Counted from the stretch's first letter, positions 27,485 through 35,482 are shown. The stretch: DNA of 64,000 nucleotides from Rhodococcus ruber (GCF_027270735.1 NZ_JAPWIJ010000005.1:186001-250000), one strand, 5' to 3'. Notes: generated by a model not told the origin, from the sequence alone. Numbers and translations: made by a program.

Positions 27485-27712
27485 ATGGCGAGTGAGTCGT
27501 GGACGAGTGAGCGGCGGACTGCGCGCCAGGAGGCCCTGAACCTCGATCATGAGCGCATCTTGAACGCACGCCGAGACGCGAAGATGTGGGCCGAGGTCGA
27601 CGCCATGGCGGCCGACGAGGAAGAACGCAGGAAGGCACCGAAGAAGCTGAACGACGGGAACTTTGGTGCTCGGATGCCTCCGCCTGCTGAGGAGGGATGG
27701 GACTGGTTCTGA
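27485..27712 (+). CDS. 75-aa charged helical protein
   Basis: ATG at 27485 with GGGAGG seven bases upstream; the upstream part of the frame overlaps the iteron region and is not needed. The product is highly charged (SERRTARQEALNLDHERILN, RRDAKMWAEVDAMAADEEER) and mostly helical, ending PAEEGWDWF. I do not recognise a family. A coiled-coil or small regulatory protein is likely; position suggests a replication or copy-control accessory. Confidence 0.55.
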   Translation: MASESWTSERRTARQEALNLDHERILNARRDAKMWAEVDAMAADEEERRKAPKKLNDGNFGARMPPPAEEGWDWF

Positions 27713-28124
27713 GCAAGCACGATAATCACGGTTGTAGTGGATTCGACGCGTTTGCCTCCCCGCTCAGCCTCACCCTTGCGGAGCGTCAGCCAGTCAGCTC
27801 ACCCCGGCCTCAGCAGTAGCCCCAGGGTCAAGGTCGGGGACGCTACCGCTCTCTCGCGGAGTACGGGCCGAACGAGAAGCGACGACACAGATTGCACCCA
27901 CCTAGCTCCACAGCTCCTCAGCGTTGACGGCGAATCGGGGGACTCGTCTCATCTCAGGGGTTCAAGCCCTTAGAGCCAAAATGCACTGACACTGAGCATA
28001 ATCCAGTTGTAGCAACCCTTGTAGCTTCCGATGCGCGACTGGCGTACTTTCGGGGCCGAAAGCGTTCCCGATGACCGACGGCGACGTTTCCGACCCCACT
28101 CAGCAAGGCGAACAGGAGAACGAA
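27713..28124. other. gap between small gene and resolvase, nothing clear
   Basis: 412 bp. Short open frames here have no recognisable sequence. The last 60 bases hold the leader of the resolvase gene. I saw no repeated site that would clearly be the resolvase target. Confidence 0.5.
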
Positions 28125-28817
28125 ATGACGACGATGCATGCGCTCGACCAGCGCGAACAACCGGTGACAAAGCTCAAGGGCCTCAGGGTTATTGGCTATG
28201 CGCGGGTCTCGACCAGCGCCCAGGAGAAGGGGCACGGCCTTGGAGCACAGTCCGACGAGATGCGTAGGTACTGCCAAGCAAACGAGCTCCAGTTACTCAC
28301 TGTCACATACGATGTGATGAGCAGTGGGAGCGTGCCTAAGCTCTTCGGTCGTCAGACGGCCATCGCAGCGATCGAGTCAGGCCTCGCAGACGGGCTGCTG
28401 GTTCGCGCACTCGATCGCGCCACGCGGGACCAACTCGATGCTGCTTCAATCGCCAAGCGCGCCAATATAAATGGTTGGACGCTGCTTGACTGCAACGGGG
28501 CGAACTCCAGCGATGCGAGCCAGCGACTGCTCTTCGACATTCGAGTGGCGATGGCCGCCGAAGAGCGTAGGAAGATCAGCGAGCGGACCAAGGAGGGGCT
28601 ACGTCGGGCCAAGGCGCAGGGCCAGCAGCTCGGCAGGCCGTCGAAGATCGACCCGTCCATCGTCGCGGAGATCATCGCCATGCGCCAGGAGGACGGCCTT
28701 AGCGCCAAGGTCATCGCACGCAAGCTGGACGAGTACGGCGTGCCCACCCCAGGTGACGGCATCCAGTGGCACCACAGCACGATCCGTCGCCTGCTCCAGC
28801 GAGAAGGCGTGGCCTGA
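28125..28817 (+). CDS. serine recombinase (resolvase/invertase family)
   Basis: 230 aa from ATG 28125 with CAGGAGAA upstream; the frame starts earlier but without a ribosome site. The catalytic domain has GYARVST (nucleophile S29), GLGAQSDEMRRYC and LLVRALDRATRD, with the long helix RRKISERTKEGLRRAKAQGQ. The end (VIARKLDEYGVPTPGDGIQWHHSTIRRLL) is a small helix-turn-helix for DNA binding, as in short resolvases rather than large integrases. It may resolve dimers of the replicating element or invert a segment. It lies directly upstream of the tyrosine integrase, probably in one transcript. Confidence 0.85.
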   Translation: MTTMHALDQREQPVTKLKGLRVIGYARVSTSAQEKGHGLGAQSDEMRRYCQANELQLLTVTYDVMSSGSVPKLFGRQTAIAAIESGLADGLLVRALDRATRDQLDAASIAKRANINGWTLLDCNGANSSDASQRLLFDIRVAMAAEERRKISERTKEGLRRAKAQGQQLGRPSKIDPSIVAEIIAMRQEDGLSAKVIARKLDEYGVPTPGDGIQWHHSTIRRLLQREGVA

Positions 28818-28818
28818 C

Positions 28819-28905
28819 GTGGACACCTTCGCCCTGATTCTCGTGGTCGTCCTGCCCATCGCGTTCATCGTCATCGGCGCAATCTTCGGAACCGGAAAGA
28901 AGTAG
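28819..28905 (+). CDS. 28-aa single-helix membrane micro-protein
   Basis: GTG start one base after the resolvase stop, stop codon two bases before the integrase ATG. The peptide is almost entirely one transmembrane helix (FALILVVVLPIAFIVIGAIF) followed by GTGKK. The tight packing between two recombinase genes without wasted bases suggests a real translated frame, but so small a frame could be chance. No function can be assigned. Confidence 0.45.
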   Translation: MDTFALILVVVLPIAFIVIGAIFGTGKK

Positions 28906-28907
28906 CA

Positions 28908-30374
28908 ATGGCCTACGTACGCAAGATCGAGACCAGCCGTACCAAGAACAGCAAGCCAGTCCCGAGTTACCAGGTTCGGTGGCAGGAACCAGCTCGCGAC
29001 GAGATGGGTAGGCCGATCCCCGTCAGCTCGTCTCGACCCGACGGTCAGACGAAGCAAGTCCACCTCAAGGAGACGTTCGGTTCCAAGGAAGCTGCGCAGG
29101 AGCGATGCGACGAACTGAATGCCCAAAGGCACAGGACTACTGCGCAATCCGCCTCGGAGATTCGCAAGGCAGGCGACCAACCATTCGGCCACTATGCGGC
29201 GGCGTGGTTGGAGTCGATGGAGGTCAAGGTCGCACGCGGTCAACTCAAAGAGCGCACCCTCAGCGACTACCGGAAGCTGCTCCATCGGTACGTGCTCGAT
29301 AGGTTCGGCGGCCAGGCCGTCGCGACCATCACAGCGAGACAGTGCGAGGAGTTCCTAGCGGCGCTAGTTCGGCAGCAATCCCGACAAGGCGCGGACGGCG
29401 TGCTGAACAACCGACTCACCCCAGCGACTATCAAGCACGCCTGGTCGACATTCGGACGAGTCCTCAAGTACGCCATGCGGCACGACGCAATCCCGTCAAA
29501 CCCAGCCGACCGAGTGGACTTCGCCGGGAAGCGATCCACCGGCGACCACGACCGCTTCGAGCACCACCCGCTCACTGCCGCTCAGGTTTCCGCAGTCTCC
29601 AACGCGGTCGCGGGTGAGGTGGACGGGCTGCCGGCGTACCCGATCTATGCGCTGATGGTGGACTTCCTCGCATACAGCGGCATCCGCGCCGCCGAGAACG
29701 CGGGCCTGGAGGTCGGAGACCTGGCTTTCACGACCGGCCCTGCCAGAGTCGACGGCTCCCCCACCGTGCGCTGTGCGGTCCAGGTACGCCGAACCAAGGA
29801 CCGCAAGAACGGGCAGTGGGTATCGAGCACGCCCAAGTCCCGGAAGTCGCGTCGTACGGTTCCGCTGCCGACCTGGCTGGCGGAACGGATGCGGGCTTAC
29901 CTCGCGGAACACCACCCGAGAGCCAACGAGCCGACCGCTCCCCTGTGGCCGTCGCGGAAGAACGGCGGTGGCTACCGCGCAGCAGGCGAACGCTACGCGG
30001 TACCGCTGGACTGGTCGCGGCCGTTGGCGATGGGAGCGTTCTACGACACAATCTTCCGACCGGCGTTGGTGTCTGTCGGCTTACCTGCCAGCGCCCCGTC
30101 GAACGGCAGTACGCCGGCCACTCGCGGGGTCCGTCTACACGACCTCCGCCATACATTCGCCACGATGCAGTTGATGGCCGGGACGCACTTCATGCAAGTC
30201 TCAAAATGGCTGGGACACAGCACTTTCACCCTGACGCTCGACACGTACGGCGATTGGATCCCCGAGGAAGACGGCGGCGCAGGCAATAACCTTCCCGAGC
30301 CAACCGCCGTCCTGATGACGCCCACAGCCGAACCATCGAACGTGGTCCCACTCTTTGGCAAGAGGTCCGGCTAA
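28908..30374 (+). CDS. tyrosine integrase of the element
   Basis: 488 aa, ATG start. N-terminal arm-binding part, SAM-like core-binding domain (about 90-190, FGHYAAAWLESM), then the catalytic domain with R260 in YSGIRAAE, H411 and R414 in HDLRHTF, H437 in WLGHS and nucleophile Y447 in DTYGDW. All key residues are present, so it should be active. Such phage-type integrases insert at tRNA genes, fitting the att copies at both ends. The gene is near the right end beside the cargo pair, and its 3' end overlaps that of the convergent unknown gene by four bases. Confidence 0.95.
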   Translation: MAYVRKIETSRTKNSKPVPSYQVRWQEPARDEMGRPIPVSSSRPDGQTKQVHLKETFGSKEAAQERCDELNAQRHRTTAQSASEIRKAGDQPFGHYAAAWLESMEVKVARGQLKERTLSDYRKLLHRYVLDRFGGQAVATITARQCEEFLAALVRQQSRQGADGVLNNRLTPATIKHAWSTFGRVLKYAMRHDAIPSNPADRVDFAGKRSTGDHDRFEHHPLTAAQVSAVSNAVAGEVDGLPAYPIYALMVDFLAYSGIRAAENAGLEVGDLAFTTGPARVDGSPTVRCAVQVRRTKDRKNGQWVSSTPKSRKSRRTVPLPTWLAERMRAYLAEHHPRANEPTAPLWPSRKNGGGYRAAGERYAVPLDWSRPLAMGAFYDTIFRPALVSVGLPASAPSNGSTPATRGVRLHDLRHTFATMQLMAGTHFMQVSKWLGHSTFTLTLDTYGDWIPEEDGGAGNNLPEPTAVLMTPTAEPSNVVPLFGKRSG

Positions 30375-31582
30375 AACAAGGGCTCCTGAGTGTCTTGTCC
30401 ATCGTCGTCGTTATCGTTATCGTCATCGTCATCATTGGACGCGCCAACTATCGACGACACGTTCGCGGGACCCAGCAACCAGTTATATTTGCCTTCCTTC
30501 GTCAGCGTCCCGGTCACCCGTAACGGAGTGTCATTGCGATGCGCCTCAATAGCTACTTTGTACTGATCAGGGTCCAGGTTAATTCTTACGATCCGCGTGC
30601 CAGGCCTATTAGAGACATGTAGTCGAATGGTGTGCGACTCCAGCGTGGAGACGTGATCGAGCAAGGTCACTTCGCCTACGAGGTTCACAGTCTCAGGCTC
30701 TGCTGTGATTCGAAGCTGATCCGCGATCCTAGCAAGGATTGGAGACTCAACAGAATCGAATGCTATCTCAGTAACCCTATCCAATTGCCTGCCTAAGCCC
30801 GGGCGGGAAATTGTCACAGCACCATCACCGTTATCAGTCAACGAAGCAAGCGCGTGGGACATCTCGTGCGAGAATCCAGTTTCAATCAAATCCTCAAATA
30901 TCACATCCCGCGGATCACGCTTATATTCGTCCAACTTGTCCCGAGTTGCGGAAATTACATCCTCGAATTTTTGAATTATTTCCGCCCCAGACCGACTCTC
31001 GACATTAATCAGCTTCGACGAGCTCGATTCTTCGCTTGCTTTGCTGTAATAGAATCGTTTTCCTGAGGGCGTGTAGGCGGTTACTACGAAACTTCCAATT
31101 TCGGTCTGCCCCATCAGGGTTTCGTCCATAAATCTTTTTGCTATATACGGCGATGAGTTCCCGAAATACCGGCGAGGCTCCTTAGAGGCTTTAGCAGCCG
31201 CCATTAAGGTCTCTCGCGCGACACTGAACAGGGCCTCGCCTAAGCGCCATCCAATAAGTCCCGGGGTAACTGCCGTTTCCTTTTCCCAACGCGTAGCCTC
31301 CAACATCGACCGATGCTGCACAGTCATCAGGGCGTTGACGCTTTCCACCTCTTGCCCATGTTCATACCTGAGCGCGCGGTAGGCGCGTCGCAGCAACTGG
31401 ACGTAATCACCCTTTGTGTGATCAATCGGGAAAAGAATCTCCTGGTCACTCAAACTTTCATTACGCCAGACCTGCAAAGTGTCAGATGCTAGAGAATCCA
31501 GATGCCAGTTGAATCGCTGCAGTAGGGAGGTTATGATTTCTGGGTCGTAAACCTCTTCGCCCGACTCGTTGCCGATAGTCAT
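30371..31582 (-). CDS. unknown 403-aa protein, partner of the DUF4365 gene
   Basis: Start at ATG 31582, which overlaps the stop of the DUF4365 gene as ATGA, so both are translated together. I recognise no family. The first two thirds are helical and charged; residues around 300-380 look beta-rich and OB-fold-like (VNLVGEVTLLDHV, TPLRVTGTLTKEGKYNWLLG), and the tail is a run of Asp/Asn followed by QDTQEPLF. No membrane segment. The DNA is clearly richer in A and T than the rest of the element, which suggests separate acquisition. Convergent with, and overlapping by four bases, the integrase. A partner or effector of the DUF4365 protein is the likely role. Confidence 0.6.
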   Translation of the reverse strand: MTIGNESGEEVYDPEIITSLLQRFNWHLDSLASDTLQVWRNESLSDQEILFPIDHTKGDYVQLLRRAYRALRYEHGQEVESVNALMTVQHRSMLEATRWEKETAVTPGLIGWRLGEALFSVARETLMAAAKASKEPRRYFGNSSPYIAKRFMDETLMGQTEIGSFVVTAYTPSGKRFYYSKASEESSSSKLINVESRSGAEIIQKFEDVISATRDKLDEYKRDPRDVIFEDLIETGFSHEMSHALASLTDNGDGAVTISRPGLGRQLDRVTEIAFDSVESPILARIADQLRITAEPETVNLVGEVTLLDHVSTLESHTIRLHVSNRPGTRIVRINLDPDQYKVAIEAHRNDTPLRVTGTLTKEGKYNWLLGPANVSSIVGASNDDDDDNDNDDDGQDTQEPLF

Positions 31583-32139
31583 GGCCTTCCACCCTGCCCA
31601 ATACGCTCCATGATCCCGCACAGAGCAACATCGTCAAACCTATTCGCGATTGGCGCCTTAACTGTTGTCGTACTACCTGCGATGGGCGGCATCCCTTCGA
31701 GGTCGACCCAATATGCACGGTGCCGTAAATGCAATGCGTCGACACCTAAATTCACCCACTCATGCTGATGCGCAGGAAGATGCATGATCACAAGAATCTT
31801 CTTTACATCAGGGTTTGGGCTCCGGAAGTAGTCGTAGCGCGCTTTCTTCACCCGCGCGCTGACGTGAGTTCCACCGCGACCAACCGATGTCGCTGTGGCT
31901 TTCAGCTGGATCTCGAGGCGCGCCACCCCATCGCCCCCTTTGTGCTTGTCAGAGCGGTGGGTGAGGATAATGTCGATGCCTTCATCAATCTCAGGCCTCC
32001 CTGAGATTACGCACCCAGCGGCCGCAGCAACGCCACGTACGTACGACTCCTGAAACGCTTCCATGAGGTCGGTGAGCCTGGACACGGAGCCACGCAGGGG
32101 CGGTGGAGGACCCGGAGGAGCGCCCGTCGTGCTCGACAT
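31579..32139 (-). CDS. DUF4365 protein, PD-(D/E)XK nuclease-like
   Basis: 186 aa, ATG 32139; a second ATG at 32061 (MEAFQESYVRG) may be the real start, since the first 26 residues are a Pro/Gly-rich tail. Conserved DUF4365 stretches are FQESYVRGVAAAAGC, EIDEGIDIILTHRSD, ARLEIQLKATATS and a YWVDLEG strand. The GIDI Asp with the E-x-QLK segment fits the catalytic core of PD-(D/E)XK nucleases with Gln in place of the second acid. The family is often found in mobile elements. With its coupled partner it forms a cargo operon at the element's right end, the common place for anti-phage genes in satellites. Confidence 0.7.
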   Translation of the reverse strand: MSSTTGAPPGPPPPLRGSVSRLTDLMEAFQESYVRGVAAAAGCVISGRPEIDEGIDIILTHRSDKHKGGDGVARLEIQLKATATSVGRGGTHVSARVKKARYDYFRSPNPDVKKILVIMHLPAHQHEWVNLGVDALHLRHRAYWVDLEGMPPIAGSTTTVKAPIANRFDDVALCGIMERIGQGGRP

Positions 32140-32243
32140 GACTCAGGACTCTACTGCTCGAATGCATGTTCGACATCATGGCAGACAGTACCGACAATCT
32201 TTAGGCATCCACCAACCAGCCACCCATACACAGACGCCCGCAC

Positions 32244-32266
32244 CTCACGGCCTTTTCACGGCCCTA
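32244..32266. repeat. right arm-type repeat of the integrative element
   Basis: Second copy of the 23-base repeat at 20434-20456, same orientation, 56 bp inside the right att core (the left copy is 156 bp inside its end). Contains the CACGGCC-TTTT-CACGGCC double unit. Confidence 0.6.
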
Positions 32267-32321
32267 CAAGAGTTGGGAGACGAGCCGAACCTAAAAAATC
32301 AGACTCTGACCTGCGGAAATA

Positions 32322-32367
32322 CAGTGCCCCCAGTCGGACTCGAACCGACACTGTGCGGATTTTAAGT
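32322..32367. repeat. right attachment site inside the tRNA gene
   Basis: Matches 20248-20293 at 43 of 46 positions (31 identical bases first). The core covers the tRNA's 3' end, T arm and anticodon loop. Confidence 0.85.
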
Positions 32368-32398
32368 CCGCTGCCTCTGCCAATTGGGCTATAGGGGC
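32325..32398 (-). tRNA. tRNA with UAA anticodon (tRNA-Leu by code), short variable loop
   Basis: 74 nt without encoded CCA. Acceptor arms GCCCCTA / TGGGGGC pair fully (one G-T), discriminator A. Anticodon arm GCGGA / TCCGC encloses CTTAAAA, so positions 34-36 are UAA (reads UUA, Leu). T arm GTCGG-TTCGAGT-CCGAC. The variable region is only five bases (ACAGT), whereas tRNA-Leu normally has a long variable arm. The element is integrated at its 3' side, and the gene remains intact. Confidence 0.85.
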
Positions 32399-32442
32399 CA
32401 CCGCCGAAGGTTCGCTCCGGCGGTGACGATCATATCGGGCTG

Positions 32443-33894
32443 CTACTGCGCCGGGATGACCGGCGGCACGAAGTCGAAAGTCATACCGAGTAGCCACACC
32501 AGCAGCAGGACCACCGGGAAGTGAAAGATGAACTGCAGGAACGTGAATCCGATCAGATCACGTGCTCGCAGGCCCAGCACTGCCAACAACGGGAGCATGA
32601 AGAACGGGTTGATCAGGTTCGGCAGCGCCTCGGCCACGTTGTAGATCTGGACTGTCCAGCCGAGGTTCATCTGCACATCGGTGGCCGACTGCATCACGTA
32701 CGGCGCTTCGACGAGCCACTTGCCGCCGCCCGAGGGAACGAAGAGTCCGAGTACGACGGTGTACACCGCGATGACCACGGCAAATCCGCCGCCGCTGCCG
32801 ATATCGGTGAAGAAATTCGCGAGGTGTTCGGAGATCGTGACACCTCCCCTACCCTCGGCCTTGGTCAGCATGGCCGCCATCGCGGCGTACAGCGGGAACT
32901 GCACCAGGATGCCTGCGGTCGCAGGGACAGCCTTGCTCACCGAATCGAGGAATCGGCGCGGAGTGCCATGCAGTACGAGCCCGAGCATCAGGAACACCAA
33001 CAAGTACCCGTTGAGGCTGCTGACCACCGACAGCACAGGCAGCGTCAACAGTTGGGAGACAAGCCAACCCAACGTCATCGCGCCCACGAAGAGCGGAAGA
33101 ATACGACTGTACTCGAGCCACTCCCCCGGTCGACTGCGTGGAGCAGGCTCGGACACGGTGTCGTCCAAATTGACGTTCATGTCCTCGGCCGTTTTGATCG
33201 CCGCGCCCTTGGGTGCCGAGAAGTGCGCAATGGCCACGGTGAGGACGATGATGATCACGCACATCAGCAATGACTGCCACGTGAAGATGGTGGTTCCGAA
33301 ATCGAGTACTCCGGTGACCGAAAGTAGAGCCGGCGGAAGCGAACTCGCCGTCGCCTGCAGCTGAGCCGCCGAGGACGACATTCCGAGTGCCCAGACCGCT
33401 CCGAGTCCCATGAATGCCGCAGCCCCGAGTGCCCGGTAGTCCACGCGCAGATCGTCACGGCGCGCGGTGGCACGGGCCAGCAGACCGGCGAACACCAAGC
33501 TCAGGCCCCAGTTGAGGAACGACACCGAGCAGGACAGCAGCGCCACGAAACTGACTGCGCTACTGGAACTCTTGGGCACCTGCGCCAACCGGGTGATCAA
33601 TCTGGCGACCGGTGGAGATGTGGCCACCACGTATCCGGTGAGAACCACCATCGCCATCTGCAGAGTGAACGCGGTCAGATCCCAGAAGCCGTTCCCGAAC
33701 GCGTCGACCACATTCTGCGGTGACGAGCCGTTGGCGAAGGCAGCGACAGCCACGACCACCACGCCGACGAGGGCGAAGATGTACGCATCGGGGAACCACT
33801 TCTCGGTCCCCTTGGCGAGCGCTTGCGCTACGCGGGCCAGCCCTTTCTCGGCCGGCGCCTGGTCGGCCGGAGCCTGTTCGGCGGGTGACGTCAT
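32443..33894 (-). CDS. atoE: short-chain fatty acid transporter (AtoE family)
   Basis: 483 aa integral membrane protein with about a dozen hydrophobic helices. Typical AtoE stretches are KWFPDAYIFALVGVVVVAV, SFLNWGLSLVFAGLLAR, GIRR-like DDLRVDYRALGAAAFMGLG and FVPSGGGKWLVEAPYVM. The family takes up short-chain fatty acids such as butyrate or acetoacetate through the cytoplasmic membrane. The start at 33894 has a GTGAGGACC stretch upstream. It is the first core gene right of the element. Palindromic half-sites at 33985-34010, just upstream, may bind its regulator. Confidence 0.85.
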   Translation of the reverse strand: MTSPAEQAPADQAPAEKGLARVAQALAKGTEKWFPDAYIFALVGVVVVAVAAFANGSSPQNVVDAFGNGFWDLTAFTLQMAMVVLTGYVVATSPPVARLITRLAQVPKSSSSAVSFVALLSCSVSFLNWGLSLVFAGLLARATARRDDLRVDYRALGAAAFMGLGAVWALGMSSSAAQLQATASSLPPALLSVTGVLDFGTTIFTWQSLLMCVIIIVLTVAIAHFSAPKGAAIKTAEDMNVNLDDTVSEPAPRSRPGEWLEYSRILPLFVGAMTLGWLVSQLLTLPVLSVVSSLNGYLLVFLMLGLVLHGTPRRFLDSVSKAVPATAGILVQFPLYAAMAAMLTKAEGRGGVTISEHLANFFTDIGSGGGFAVVIAVYTVVLGLFVPSGGGKWLVEAPYVMQSATDVQMNLGWTVQIYNVAEALPNLINPFFMLPLLAVLGLRARDLIGFTFLQFIFHFPVVLLLVWLLGMTFDFVPPVIPAQ

Positions 33895-33984
33895 CGGTGG
33901 TCCTCACCTCGAAGGGAGCCGTGACGTGGGCCACAGCACCTAACAGGCTTCACCGAAACATGCAGCGATGCAACCTACATCGCC

Positions 33985-34010
33985 GCAGACCGCGTCTGCA
34001 TAATTGCAGA
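33985..34010. promoter_or_regulatory. TCTGC/GCAGA half-site cluster upstream of atoE
   Basis: GCAGA-CCGCG-TCTGC (33985-33999) and TCTGCA-TAAT-TGCAGA (33995-34010) share a half-site, giving three half-sites about 10 bp apart, 90-115 bp before the transporter start. The arrangement looks like an operator; no regulator is known. Confidence 0.35.
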
Positions 34011-34955
34011 TCAGATCTTGATGGACATCGCGATGCCGTCGAGAATGTCGTGCTCACTGACCGTCAACGAGCTGACGGCACCGCGTCGCTCGAACTCTTC
34101 GGCCAGCACGCTGCACACGATCGCTCCGCCGCCGATGACGTCGACCCGTCCGGGATGCATGGGGCCCAACGCGCTTCGCTGCGTGTGGGTCATTCCGATC
34201 AGGTCCTCGCATACCTCGAACAACTCCGAGAAGGGCACTCGCGACAAGTGCACCGCGTCGGCGTCGTACTCGGGTAGTTCCTTGGCGATGGCCGCGATGG
34301 TCGTCATCGTGCCGGCCACCCCGACCCAACTCGACGCGTCGCCGATCGATACTTCCTCGAAAGCCTCCGCCAACTTCTCGCGGGCGTACTCACGCGCGCC
34401 GTTGATCTCGTCCGCGGTGGGGGGATCCGAATGCAGGAATCGTTCGGTCAGACGAACACACCCGATGTTCGCCGAGAACGCCGCCTTCACGCCTTTGGCG
34501 TCGCCCAGTACGAGCTCGGTGGAACCGCCGCCCAAATCGACGACCAGGAAAGGGCCTGCAGCAGAATCGAGTTCACCGACCGCACCGGCGAAGGACAACC
34601 GCGCTTCCTCGTCACCGGTGATCACCTCGGCCTCGGCACCGGGAATGACCTTGCCGAGCACCTCGCGCACCATCGAGAAGAAGTCCTCCCGATTGGACGC
34701 GTCACGGGTGGCGGAGGTGGCGACCATGCGCACCGCGGTGGCCCCGGTCTTACGGATGATCTCCGCGTACTCCACCAATGCAACACGGGTCCGCTCGATG
34801 GCCTCGGGCACGAAGGCTCCGGTCGCGTCGACGCCTTGCCCCAGCCGCACGATCCGCATCTCACGAGCGACGTCGGCGAGGGACTTCCCGTTGTTGTCGG
34901 CGACGAGCAGGCGGATCGAGTTGGTGCCGCAATCTATTGCTGCAACCCTGGTCAT
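34011..34955 (-). CDS. Ppx/GppA-family exopolyphosphatase
   Basis: 314 aa. ASKHA-fold phosphatase with the N-terminal phosphate loop AAIDCGTNSIRLLVAD, EARLSFAGAVGEL, the second loop VVDLGGGSTELVLG and a late DVIGGGAIV segment. It is the counterpart of the mycobacterial Ppx2-type protein that follows eno, ftsB and DUF501. Enzymes of this family hydrolyse polyphosphate or the pppGpp 5' phosphate. It overlaps the DUF501 stop codon (ATGA), so it is the last gene of that coupled set. Confidence 0.9.
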   Translation of the reverse strand: MTRVAAIDCGTNSIRLLVADNNGKSLADVAREMRIVRLGQGVDATGAFVPEAIERTRVALVEYAEIIRKTGATAVRMVATSATRDASNREDFFSMVREVLGKVIPGAEAEVITGDEEARLSFAGAVGELDSAAGPFLVVDLGGGSTELVLGDAKGVKAAFSANIGCVRLTERFLHSDPPTADEINGAREYAREKLAEAFEEVSIGDASSWVGVAGTMTTIAAIAKELPEYDADAVHLSRVPFSELFEVCEDLIGMTHTQRSALGPMHPGRVDVIGGGAIVCSVLAEEFERRGAVSSLTVSEHDILDGIAMSIKI

Positions 34956-35482
34956 GATTTCTCCGCACGTAGTTCTTCGATGGTCGGCCAGTCGGCCGGA
35001 ATAGCTTTGCCACGCAACGAGTTCTCGGCGGCAAGGGCCACCGACTCGTCACCCAGCGGGTTGACGCCCGGGCCCTTGGCCAACGAATGGGCGATCAGCA
35101 CGTGCAAGCATTTGACCCGATCGGGCATGCCACCGCCAGTGAAATCCGTTCCGAGAGATTCGATCTCGTCACGTTCGGCCAGATACGACTGATGCGCGCG
35201 CAGGTAGGCTGCAGCCAATTCGGGATCGGTACCGAGGCGTTCGGTCATCTCCCGCATCACCCCGGCCGATTCCTGACGGCTCGCCTCTGCCGTCAGCCGG
35301 GGGTCCGTCAAGTAGAACAGGGTGGGAAAAGGTGTACCGTCGGGCAGCTTGGGGGCGGTTTTCACCACGCCCGGCCTGCCGTCAGGAGATCGATATGCGA
35401 TCTCGAGTACGCCACGTGGTTCACGTCCGAGCTGCGATGCGACCGCATCGAGATCTTCCTGCGAGACTGCCGAGGAATTCAC
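34952..35482 (-). CDS. DUF501 protein
   Basis: 176 aa with GTG start overlapping the ftsB stop (GTGA). DUF501 hallmarks are a LGREPRGVLEIAYRSPDGRP start, GTPFPTLFYLTDPRLT, then FTGGGMPDRVKCLHVLIAHS and LAKGPGVNPLGDE, with a Cys-His pair (KCLHVLIAH). The family is nearly restricted to actinobacteria and has no established activity; it lies between ftsB and the Ppx-like gene in this order across mycobacteria and relatives. Probably cytosolic. Confidence 0.9.
   Translation of the reverse strand: MNSSAVSQEDLDAVASQLGREPRGVLEIAYRSPDGRPGVVKTAPKLPDGTPFPTLFYLTDPRLTAEASRQESAGVMREMTERLGTDPELAAAYLRAHQSYLAERDEIESLGTDFTGGGMPDRVKCLHVLIAHSLAKGPGVNPLGDESVALAAENSLRGKAIPADWPTIEELRAEKS

Larger units (their letters stand above)
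20248..32398. mobile_element. 12-kb tRNA-integrated element, candidate capsid-encoding phage satellite
   Basis: Bounded by an att duplication: 31 identical bases at 20248-20278 and 32322-32352, then 3 mismatches and 11 more identical bases. The right copy is inside an intact tRNA gene and the left copy is a partial duplicate of its 3' half, as expected for integrase-mediated insertion. Contents in order: major capsid protein and two small basic genes; control region with XRE repressor; excisionase-like gene; unknown zinc-type gene; prim-pol/ATPase with candidate origin; small gene; serine resolvase; TM micro-ORF; tyrosine integrase; two-gene AT-rich cargo on the other strand. No terminase, portal, protease, tail or lysis gene is visible, which points to a satellite or a reduced prophage. 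Confidence 0.85.
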
